DNA from: Ricordea florida
Lineage: Eukaryota; Cnidaria; Anthozoa; Corallimorpharia; Ricordeidae
Assembly (NCBI GenBank): GCA_949710005.1
Contig: OX453274.1
Span: forward strand, 11,066,168 to 11,130,167
DNA length: 64,000 bases
Reading direction: 5' to 3'
Shown here in pieces: positions 33,033-45,000 of this stretch. The translations under genes and the position numbers were made by a program. Position 1 is the first letter of the stretch; every line of letters begins with the position of its first letter. The notes beneath the pieces were generated by a model, which was not told the DNA's origin, ran no database searches, and was given only the letters and a program-made list of their open reading frames with translations.

Positions 33033-36000
33033 TTATGCAGTGGCGCATCCTTGAGGATGTTGTTCGCCAACCGTCTCCTGATTAAAAGGAGAATTGAAGT
33101 GTGCTAAGAATAGTTTATCAAACGAGATAACGTAAGTTTTACAACAGTGTCACAATGATTTAAAGTGGTGCTGATGTTTCAACGTTAGCCCTTTGTCAGA
33201 GCAAATGATACGCCATTTTGTTTTGGCTTACACGATGTGTGTAGCCTCATTATGGCACTTTTGGATTTATTTATTTATTTGTCCACGAGATTTGAGCGCC
33301 AGTCACGTTGTCTAAGCCACAAATGAACGTTTTCGCGTTATTTTAATATTTTCTCTGTTTAAGGAAAGTTTCTTGTGCAAGAAATTTCCTCGTCAATTCA
33401 TTTGTGGATCGTATAAGTAGCGACAAAGATTAGGAACGGACCATTAGAAAAGTGATGGGGTGATGCACGAATTTTTTTTTCGCTCACTGCTTGTACAGGA
33501 ATTTTTTTTCAGGTGAACCCCTCTGCACCAATTTTTTTTACTACGTGTGAAAAAGTCACAATTGGATCTTCCTTCTGCATTAATTTTTTTTTACCTTCTT
33601 CTTTGCATGAATTTTTTTTCTTGGTATTTTCCCTTGCATGAATTTTTTTTGGTCTTTTTCCCCACCCCCCCCCCCCCTCCATCACTTTTCTAATGGTCCG
33701 TCCCTTAGCACCCAAAGAGACCCAACCATAATCAAATGCTTAGACCTCACCATGTGTCATGTACACGGCTGTGCTTGGTTTTCTGCGCCAGTAAATGGGA
33801 CGAACACTTAACGAAAGGAACACGTTTAATGGGAACAGAACGTAGCCGCAAGATGGCGGACTAACAACCACAACAATAATATATATGCGCGGCCACTAAG
33901 CGCGCGCATAACTAACTAACATATGTCCGCAGGTGCTAGGAGTCCGCTGGCGCAATCTCTTCTTCTTTGTTTTTGTCTTTCTATCTCGTCATTCCTTCTT
34001 CTTTAGGGGTAACATGGCTGACAGGGACGGTATAGATACAGTTCTGTAGTGGTAAGTTGAATTGCATATCCTGAGGAGCTATTATTGACCAGGAGCTGAA
34101 GGCATGTCTTAGTATAACAAGTAGTCCTTGAGGTAACTGGGAGGTTTTCGTACTCGTTGAGGTCTCGGAGGAGTGTAATGGCTGCAAATGGGCGGGGTCG
34201 GGGTATATGTGAGGTCTTCTCGGACTGGTGGGTTCTTGTCTGTAGGCTCCTGATCAAAATTGGTGTCTTCTTTGTGGGTGGTATCGTCATAGGGGGATGT
34301 GGATGAAATTGCTGGGCCAGGGTCGTATGGGCAAGTGAGTTCTGTAGGGGGGCATGGTGGAGGTGAGGGGGTCGCATCAGCGGTTGGTGGACTTTCACAG
34401 TCTTCACTGTCGTCTTCTCGAGGGCGAGGCATGCAGAGGGGAGTAGGAATTACGTAACATTCACACAGTTTGACCTTGTATGATGTAGCGCGAAGTTGGG
34501 ATCCTGTAAATTTCTTAATGCGGCACCACGGGTCGCTAACTTCAGTAACAATGTAGCGATCGCGGGCACGCAGTTTGTCACGGTCAGAGAGCAAATACAC
34601 GAGATCTCCAACGTGTATCTGCGGGTGATATGGAACAGAGCTGTGCTTACTCTTGGATGTTTCGCTGTAGGGATGGTTGGTAGACCTCTGCTGATGTTGC
34701 GCTGGGATGGTTTGGTAGTCAGAGAGTGGGAGTTGGTCACCAGTGAATTGGCTCCGTTGAGTCCACAATTCACAAGCAGAGAGACCCTGATGGCATAAGC
34801 GCGAGTTGAGGCGAGCTGTGGCCAAGGCAAGACCTGTTGGGGAGACTGGGTACTCCTCTTGGTTCTTGACGAAGGAATTCTTCTTCCAATTCTTGTATGG
34901 CCTTTTCGGCGACTGGGTTTTTGTTCACGTTCTTGGCGCGGCCGACGTCGAGCCAGACATTTAGATGCTTTAGGCTATCATTGTGGCTGAGCGATACAAA
35001 ACCTGGTGCAGGGTCAACACGAACGACTGCTCGTGGGCCATCAATTGGATGTAGCTCCACAATAAGGCGAGTGAGTGCATCTCGTAGAGTGTCATGTTTC
35101 TCGTCGGGTATAAGACATGTGTTGGTGTAGGGCGTTGAAAACTCCCTAAGTAGCAAATTAGTTGACGCTGGCGTTTGATAACGTCAGCAGCAAAGGATAT
35201 GCCGACGACGTCTGGTGGGTCCTCAGATGTCTGACTCACAAGGGAAACTGGGAATTTCTGTAGGGAGGCACAGGTATGGCAGGTGGATGAAATTCTTGTT
35301 AGAGCATTTCCCATGTCCAAAGCATAGAAATGTCGTTGCACGACTGTCTGTAGTTGATGGCGAGACGGGTGGTTTAGGCGAACATGGAGGGCTGTGAGGA
35401 GACCGTCGAGGACAGAACGTGGAACGACTATTGCTTCCGTTGTCGATGTAAATGGTTGATTGCCTCTCACGACAAGAAGGCCATCCTTAGAGATTAATAA
35501 TACAGTGAGATAGCGTTTGACATCTTTAATGTTGGTCAGCTTTTGTGAGGGTCTTGTTCCAGCTTGTTTAAGGTGGGCATGGACTCTGCGTAGGTCGGGG
35601 CACTGATTTTGCAGATCACGCCAGGCTGACCTTGTGGTGAAAGACAGGGACTTGGTGTTGTTGATAATGTCCTGAACAGATACGTCTCTAACAACAGAGT
35701 CTTCCGCTTCGTGGATGAAGGTACATATTTGGCACATGGGTTCTTGACACTCAGGGGCATTTCTGCTAGCAAAATCAGATGGCAAGTTGGCGGTACCGGC
35801 CAGATGTTGCAAGGTGACTTGGTATCGGCCGACTGTTGTGAGGAACTCGTGGGCTGGAGGAGAATTCTCCACGAGAAAGCTTGTCGATGGCTTGGACGCA
35901 TGGCTTGCTGTCAGTTAGGACGCACGTACGATGTTGGGACTGAATTATATACGGGCTCAAATGCTTGACAGCAGCAGAAATACTTAGAGCTTCGACTTCA

Positions 36001-39000
36001 CAAGGGAGCCAGTTAACTTGGTGTTTGCGGAGTTTGGCACTAAAGAAGCCAGCTAGGTAGAGCTGATTGTTGCGGGAAGCATATAATGTAGCGCCAAGAC
36101 CACGTTTTGTTACAGAGCCGTCTGTTACTATCCATAAGGTGTCGGAGGGGTAGGGTAAGGTAATGGCTTTAGTCGTTGTGAGGGCTTGTTGAGCAACTCT
36201 GAACTTGTGGAGAAGATTGTCATTCAAAGGGAGCTTATCATGTGATTGTAGTCCCGAGATTGCACTGTCGAGGGGGTCGATTAACGAAGAACAGTCAGGT
36301 AGGACACGGCTGAGGACCTTGTAAGATCCAATAAAGGGACACATGCCTTTGACGGTTGTGGATGGAGGACAAGAGGACAGTACAGAAACGCGATGAGGAC
36401 TTGCAGACAATTTGCCTTGGGACCACACCCAACCTAAGATAGTGGTGGACTTTGGGCAGATTACAGTTTTGGTGGGCGAGAGTCTAAGGTTGCACTTGTC
36501 AAGTTGGTTAAGTACTCGTGTCCAGGTGGACAGGAGATCTTCAGGGATGGTGCCTCCGCAATATAAGTCGTCAGCTATATTGGTTACACAACCCTCTTGA
36601 ATAAGGTCGCCGAGCACTCTGCACATCATCTCTTCCAAAGCGGTTTCCGATCCAGGCATACCCATAGCAGATCGGCAGTAAACACGAATGCCGCGAAATG
36701 GTGTAGCTACTCCACAGTATTTCCTTGACGCCTTAGAGAGAGAAATCTGATAGAAGGCACGGGAGAGGTCAGATTTAATCAGGAATTTCCATGGTGCAAT
36801 AGTGCGAAAGATAGAATCAACATCTGGCAGTAGTGATGGTTGGGGTTTGCTGTAACGACCGACATCTTCGAAGGCTGTAACAATACGGTGGCCACCTGAG
36901 GGTTTCTTCACAAGGAAGGAGGGGTTTAAACATTCTACTGCCACCCCGATGTCTTCAGGTTTTTGGAAGACCAGTTCTTTTTGATGTGGGGTTGTGCACT
37001 GTTCTTGTCATCGATGTGGTACCGGATGGTTTCAGAGCCTTGTATAGTTATTTGCTGAGTGGCTGGGCGTACAGAGATATCATTGCTTATAAGGAATGGA
37101 ATGCCAGCCAGAATGTCAACATCCAAACCGTCTACGACAAGAGCATCAAGAGTGCGTTGCTTACTGGAGCGAGAAAGAGACACATGAACCTCCCCGACAA
37201 CGGCGAGTGGGGTTGTACCGTCAGCCTGTAATGCTTGTTGAGAGGACTTTTCTATGGTGAGACCGAGTGACCTTGCAAGCGATGCTTTAATCATGCTGGT
37301 CTCAGCGCCAGTGTCGAGAGTTAATCTGACTGGGTGTTGTCGGTAGAAAGCATTGAGTTGGGGCGAACTTCTTGTGCTGACTCTGCGTGATACAGCTCGT
37401 GCCGATGGCAGGTCAGTTGGTTCAAGATCATGAGGCTCGAATGGGTAAGTAATTGGATTATCGCTATCTTCTTCATCTTCTTCGACGACTGTTGTCGATC
37501 TGGTTTTGATGAAGAAGAGGCGGTCCTCGGGGGGTAAGTAGGTGCACTTGCTCAGGTAGTGTTGATGATCTACATGGCCTGCTGCTTTGCATAGGGGGCG
37601 CGACCTGGGACGTCTTTGTGGAGACTTGGCGCCTGGGAATAGGTTGCCTGTTGGAATCACGTGAGGCTGAAAAGTTAAATCTTGACACAGCAGTTCGTAG
37701 TACTTTTGAATCAGCAGCTGAGCGGAGATCGTCGAGCAAAGAATCCAATACCTGGGAGATCTCGTGTTTGAGAGAGGCAAGGATTCTTGAACAAAGCTCG
37801 GTACCGTACCTTTCTTTAACCAGGTTCGGTAAGTCCGGGAGAATAAGTCTTAACCAGGTGAGGACGATCATGTTTTCAAGACTAGGTGTTAATTCTTCAT
37901 CGATTGGGATGGCTTCGCCGTGATGAGTAATGTTGCCGTTAGCGATGAGTAGATTGTCTTCGACGAAGGACATCAGGCGCTGAAAAAGATCTTCTGGCCG
38001 TTCATCGCGTTCTAATCTGATATTATTATAATCAATAAAATGTGCTCCGGTGGATTGGAACCCATAATGCATACGGATCATTTGCCAAATAGAACTGATT
38101 GATGTGGAATTCTTAACAATGGAATTTCTAGATATAACAGGACAATAATTAGCAATTTGTCAAAGCATGAGCTCAAGATGTGTACACTTTTGTTGAGCTG
38201 AGCGTCGCCTCGCGGTGGGAACGTCTTCGCCATCATCAGTAAAGCCTCTTAAGGGTCCTCGAGACTTTTTTAGCCATATCACGGTGTCGCCCAAGAAGGG
38301 TGCAAAGTTAGAATCAAGTGATAAGATGTACTGTAGATTCTGTCTCCAAGCTTCGAAAGAAGTTATCGTTTCTGTTTTAGTCAACGATCATTGTTTAGGT
38401 GCTCGGCTAGTAGTCATGTTTGTGTAGGTATAAAGGAATAACGTATAAATTCAGGGGTACTAAGCTTTCGCGGGCTTTCACGATCTTTCGTGTTCGTCGT
38501 CCAACCAACTTCAGGCTGGCTCGTTAAGAGACCTTCGCTTCGTTCTCTGTAGTTTTACGTAATCGTGGGTTCTTGGGTCGCTGCCACCACGCCAGTAAAT
38601 GAGACGAACACTTAACGAAAGGAAAACGTTTAATGGGAACAGAACGTAGCCGCAAGATGGCGGACTAACAACCACAACAACTAACTAACATGTGTCTGCA
38701 GGCGCTAGGAGTCCGCTGGCGCTGAGAATTTTTCGAATCACCTACGGTTGACAAGCATTTTAAGTAAATTATGATTTTTTTGTGTGTGTGTTTGACGTGC
38801 TTACCTCTCCGTCTTCTCAAATACCACATAAACACTGCCAGAGCGATCGCCAGTAACACACCAATAGCTACCAGTCCCCACTGAAGATGTGTTGGTGTTG
38901 ACCTTGCCTCGAGTGGACGCGAAGAAAGGACTGCATCACCATCTTGAATGTTCTCTTTATAGAAGGAAAGGCAAAGAGACCAAAATATTAAATTAGTACC

Positions 39001-42000
39001 GCTTATTTGTTATTCTTGTTAAAAAAGGGAACATTTGTAGGGAAAGTCCTACCTGTAAGTACTTCAATTTAAATGAATCCCTCGATTAAAAAAACCGTTG
39101 GCTGTCATTGTCAATTCGTTATTTGGACAAAGGCAGTTTCGTGTCAACTAAGTAGTACAGTGGAACCCCGATATAACGATATGCCAAGGGAGCAGTGACA
39201 ATATCGTTATATCGCGGTGTCGTTATATCGAGACTCTCGATATAACGATATTGCCGTAAAATAACCGAAAATATCGTTATATCAGGGTAAAATTAACAGG
39301 TACCTTTTTAACTACATATTGTTTCATCAGTTAACTTGTAATGAGTATCAAATGACTCACAAGCAACAATTTGCAAAGCATTAGACGTTATCAAGACTAC
39401 ACAACAAAGTCTGTTGTATGAATTGTAAAAAGGAAACAAACCAAAACTTACACATTTGAAGTTGCGACTGTAATCGTCTTTACTTTTCCCTGTTTGTATT
39501 AAATTCAATGTTTTTGTTTAAATTGTAACTGCGTACTGATACTGTGATATCGTTATATCAGGGAAGATTTTACGCTCGGTGCGTTAAAAACTTATCGTTA
39601 TATCGGGAACATCGTTATATCGAAGATCGCTTTATCTGGGTTCGGTCCCATGCATTTTACTGTAACCTTTGCCGGGACGTAGCATATTTATCGTTTTACC
39701 GGGGACATCGTTATATCAAGGATCGTTATATCGGGATTCCACAGTATCTAACAGCTCAAAAATTTATATAAAGTCAGAAAGCGATGGTCTGGTTACCTTG
39801 TAGAAACAAGGACGTAAGATAAATTTAATTTCTGAAGACTATAGCTTGGCTTTAAATTCCAAGGTGAAAGCATTATGATGCCTTAAGCATTCCATCTACT
39901 ACGGAATAGAAGTCTGATTTTTCCAACCATGAATTTTGTTGTAAATTCTGATTAAAAAAGCTGGTAACCAATAGTGCAAATGAAACGATGCAGTGTTACC
40001 ATTCATTGAAAAAAGGTTCTTAAAAATGATATGTCGCAGGATGCAGTCTATTTTCGCATATAATTTGCCAAACCAATGTGCCTGGTACTTCTGCCAGTTC
40101 TGTGCACTTGAGCAACAATTAGTTTGGCCAGTGCGCTTTTAGAAAGCACAAACCCTACCTATTGTTAATATGGTTGATTCCTCAGAGGGAAGCCCTTGCC
40201 CTTGACCATTCTTAGCTCGACAAACGTAACTACCATTATCCTTAGCTGTCACGTGATGTATAGTTAGGTTACTGATCCACACATTATTGTTTTGTTGTTT
40301 CTTGAGAGTCACAGTTTGTTTGGTTCTGTTTCTGTTCGGCCTGAAGCGTGATTGGTTGTTTGCGTGTTCCCTCAACCATATTATCACCGGCCTTGAAGTT
40401 GATCCAGATACAATACACTGTAAAGTTATGTTATCTCCTTCCTGGACTGCCCAGGAAGTGCGAGTAATAAAGACAACTGGCTTCTGATCTCCTTCCATTT
40501 CTATATGAAAAAAAGACAGATTTTGCAAATTAGGATGTCTTTCTTTTTTTCTGCTCTCATATACTCTATTCCTAGCTTGCATAACCTAGAAGGTTCACGG
40601 AATTTATTTTGGATCAGCAAATTACGGATACTTTTACAAGTGCCTTTGTTAAAAAATGATTTATCTAGTTTTTGTGGCTACGAGCCAGAAGGCTGGTAGC
40701 CACTGTGTTAACGGGATGTAAGTAAGAGTGAAAACTTGACGCGCGAGGGATGATGGGATCACAAGTGTTCGGACTAGTTTCGGATTACGATCGATTTCAG
40801 TCACACTTGTGTTCAAGATGACTAGAATTACTATATTTAGTGGCAAAAGAAACTAATATTTGATTTTTTTTTTTTGGCTATTATGGTTTCCAACCGAACT
40901 ATAGGGTACCATTTTCACGAGAAAAAGACTTCGGGTACGAACGTTAACTACGCTGAAACTTAAATTATGCCGAATAACGAGTTACGCGAACCAATCTGTT
41001 TCCGTAAAAACATCGACTTGTGAAACGTTTTGAGTGCGTGCGTCGCGCCTTGCTCTTCACATGCTCTCATCGTCTGACTCTTCGAGTGCAGGTAAGAGGC
41101 TCAATATTTACCACGTTTTTTTGTTGTCGTTGTTCCCAGATTTCGCTGTTTCGCTTTTGATAACATGAGATCACACTGAATGGTATCAAGTACGTTTGTT
41201 TTTCTACCGCAGGAACTAAGGAAGTCGACTGGTCAACAAGGCAGTTAGTAAACAAGTAGAAGTAGAAGTTTATTATATAATACCTTTGCAGCCAGGCTTG
41301 CTGAATTTCGGCATATTTACAATAAAATGTATAAAAAACGATAAAACTAACATTACCATTAACAATAGAAAGCAAGAATAAAAAATTACATCTAAAATTT
41401 AACTATTGGTACGTGATTGCGGCATTTGAAAATATAAACTAGATTGGCACCGCTTAGTTTCACAAGTTGGTACATTAAAACTACGTTTGGCTCTCAGATT
41501 AGTCGCGCATTGGTTCTCTGGGGGCAGCAGGTGATTTAGCCTGTGCTGCGGATTTCTTATAATCTCATCAAAAAGGTACGTGGTAAACGCGGGGACGGCG
41601 GAGCCGGGGGGGCTGGGGGCGCTTTAGCCCCCCCAATTTTGAGGAGGATGACATTTTATTTTGTTTATTAAGCTACAACCTTATACAAGCCTCGTCGGGT
41701 TTTCGCATTTACGTATTTTTAACATTTTCTAAGCGTGTGCTTCCTTCCCACAGACGGGAAGCTTGTGTCCAAAAACCGCAGGTTAGCTTTGGAGACCGGA
41801 AGGCTGAGAAATAACCTCCAAAATATTGCTGTAGGCATTAAAAGTACCTTTCATTTTACGCTTTATCCAGGCTAATTATTTGAAGAAGTATGTCGCGGAG
41901 AATGTGGTAAATACGATTTCCGAGACTCTGGATTTCAGACCCCCCCTACCAACTCGCGTCTCCGGCGCTCATTTTCAGCCCCCCACTTCAAAATACGCTC

Positions 42001-45000
42001 CGCCGTCCCTGAAACGGGCACTCCCTTCTGGTGCTAAGACTATCTAAGCCAGATAAGTTGAGCGCATCGGAGTATTTAAGCTCTGGATAAATTATGCGTA
42101 TCGCACGCCACTGCAGTCTTTCAATTTCCTCTGATAGATACTTAGGGAGGCTATTACAAAACACTTGACAGTCGTATTTAGTGACCGGGCGGATGCAAGT
42201 TGTGTAAAAACACAGAAGCTCTTTCTTATCTAGGCGTAGCAGGTAGAGTCTTGATGCGACTCTCCTTACATTATCAGATACATGCGCGTTCCATCTCAGG
42301 TCTTTTGAAATGGTCAGGCCTAACAACTTAGCATTTGGAGCTACATCAATAGGGCTACCATTTATAACTACGGGCTCAAAAATGTTCGTGTTCTCTCCAG
42401 AAAAACCAATGCAAAGTTCTTTACACTTGGACTCGTTTAATTTGAAGCGCTGACCAGCGGACTGTGCGGCAAGTTCGTCTACAGCAGCTTGGATTGTACT
42501 TGGTTTGCCATGGGGAACAATTTCTGAGATCATAGTATCGTCCATGTACTTCCAGGTATTCACTCCAGAGACCTCGATATCATTGATCATTACAGCAAAC
42601 AACCAGGGTCCCAATTTGGTTCGCTGGGACAAATCCCCCACTCCCCCACTCCGAAAAGCAACCCTGAGAAACTTTGACCTTTTGCTTTCTGTTCGTAAGA
42701 ACTTCGAATCCAATCCAGAGCCCATGCTGGAAGGTCGTATTGTTGAAGCTTGTTACAAAGAATCTGGTGGTCGATTAAGTCAAAAGCTTTCTTGAAGTCG
42801 AATAAAACGACCCGAGCAGTAGCACCATTCCCATCTGTGCCTTAGTACCACGAATGTAGCATGCTAATAAGTGCATGTGTAGTACATGAATTAGGCACTG
42901 TTCCGAATTGATTGGGGTCGATCTTTTGCATCACCGCTGGTTTGACATACCCTTCTAACACGACCTTCTCTGCCACTTTAGATAGAATCGGTGTGAGTGA
43001 GATCGGACGCAGATGTTTATTCACGTCTGTTACCGGTTATTGCTTTGGGAGAGGGGTGATGTCAGACATCTTCCATGAGCTAGGCAGAACACGATCTTGA
43101 AACGAGCGGTTCAAGATATCTGCCACAAGAGTGGCAAGGATATCAGAGTTCCCCTTGAGGAGCCAATTGCAAGCCGATATAGCGTCAGTTCAAGTGGCTT
43201 TGCTTACGTTGAGGGAGTGTAGAAGCATCATTGCCGAGTAGACCGTGACCTGGCGGGCCTCGGGATCTCGATGGTGTTCGTCATGAGTGCGCGCGGAAGA
43301 AACAGGTTCGAGCGGACTGAATTCACTCATTGGGGCAAGGAACGCTTTGTTAATAAAACAAGCAAGGTCTTTTAGTTCCTTGAAGCCCTGTCCATTTCCT
43401 CCAACAACATGCTGCAATTCTGCCACGATGTCAGGGCGAGTTGTTGGGGTAAAGCCCCTGAGCCGTTTCACCTCCTTTCACCAGGTTGACGGTTTGCTCT
43501 CTTTAAGATGTTTAACTTTCGACGCATAGAATTTCGAGCGAAACGGTTTCCTTTCGGATTCCTCAGGGTGTGAGACTCGACCATATTGCCACTGGCTAAC
43601 GCCCTCTGGTGGCGATGAATCAGTGTTTTTAAGGAGCGGTTAACCCAAGGTGCCTCATTTGCGACGACGGTTTTTGGTTTCAGGGGAATAATTTCGTCCA
43701 TTCCAGTCACGATTACTTTTTCAAAGATGTCTAGCTTTCCTTCACATGACACTTTGTCTTTAACCAGAGCCTCGACGTCAACTACATCAAGATACAAACT
43801 CATCGCCGACTGGCTTGGGGGTCGTAACTCTCTAGAGAATATATGCTGTTTTGCTTTGGGTTGTTTGGAGCGACACAACGCTACAACAAACCGAGATCAC
43901 GAAGGAATTCGAGAGAGTCAGCGAAGAGGAAGACTGAAGAAATAGAACCTAACAAAGTTATAACGACCGGCTCTTTTGAGAGCCACCACACACAGAAATG
44001 TGAAAGGCCAATTAAAGGGTATTAATTCATCTTACTCACTATCGACTTCAAGCCAAACCGTTCACCACGTTTAACAGGTTACAAATGTGTCTTTAAAATA
44101 TCTCTGCTTAAGGTTACTGTAGACCTTGAAAGGCCAAATTTTGCAAAAAATTGTTTTTTTCTGTGCTCCTGATATAAAATTTGAAGTTTGGTGAAAAAAG
44201 TTTTTTGAAATCATTCAATGATCGCGAGATTTCGGGGAAAAACTATTTTGGAGAAAAGTTTATAAATAACTAAAGGCGTCCTAATCCCATTAAACACATC
44301 TAGCGCCTATTGATATTTCGCGGCAAATCTTATCCGGAACTTAAATTACAAACATTTACATATTTTGTTTACTTTAAAAGTTGTGCTGTGTCGCGTCGTT
44401 TTGGCTGTTTGTATCATTGAATTTTTTAATGTAGAATCCGTGAAAACTTACATTATGAATTCATCGAAGAGAGAAGAGGCCTTGGACAAAATCTAGAAAG
44501 AAACCCGGAGAAAAAGGAGAAAGGCTATTTGTTTGATGAAAGCAGAAGGAAGAAACTCGCCGCCAGTGACAAAGGTTCCTGGTTTGACTAGCCTTCATGC
44601 GAAAGTGATGAAAACTTTGCGTTCTCTCCCAAGCTTTTTTTGCAGATGTTTCTTGAAAGGGATAAGCACCTTTCTACGCTTCTGTGCCTCTTTTGCGAAG
44701 TCGGCTCCAACGCCAATTAAGTTGCCTTGATCGGGGTTGTCTTGGACAGAATCTTACCCTTGTCAGTGTATCTTAGGAATGCCACATGCATTGGTCTAGG
44801 TTTCTTGTTAATTTTACATGGTGCTTTAGTCGGTGTCCGATGGGCCCTATCTCTTTCTACGTCCCCCGCATAAAGCCTCTGAGCTCATGTGAATGGCAAT
44901 CAAGCCTTTCATGAAAGCAGCACAATCTTGACCTTCGGCCTTCTCCGGAATGTTATAAAATACTAAATTATTCCTCCGCGACCTATTGCGTAGGCGTTCT

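Larger units (their letters stand above)
33786..38722 (-). mobile_element. Ty3/Gypsy-like LTR retrotransposon in intron 4, sense to the gene
   Basis: About 4.9 kb bounded by direct repeats at 33786-33953 and 38590-38722. On the minus strand the order is Gag, protease, RT, RNase H, integrase. A purine-rich tract (AAAGAAGAAGAGATT) directly precedes the 3' LTR. The integrase after RNase H places it with Ty3/Gypsy. At least six frame changes mean it is dead. Target duplication is not clear. Confidence 0.85.

Noticed and set aside
33440-33660. CRISPR-like array
   Set aside because: The repeated unit is only a T8 core with irregular spacing inside a MITE, in an animal genome.
33509-33715. Lys-rich small protein (-)
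   Set aside because: Translation of the T8/poly-C repeat; no start context or domain.
34496-35130. Plus-strand proteins within the Gypsy-like element
   Set aside because: Antisense shadows of the integrase region.
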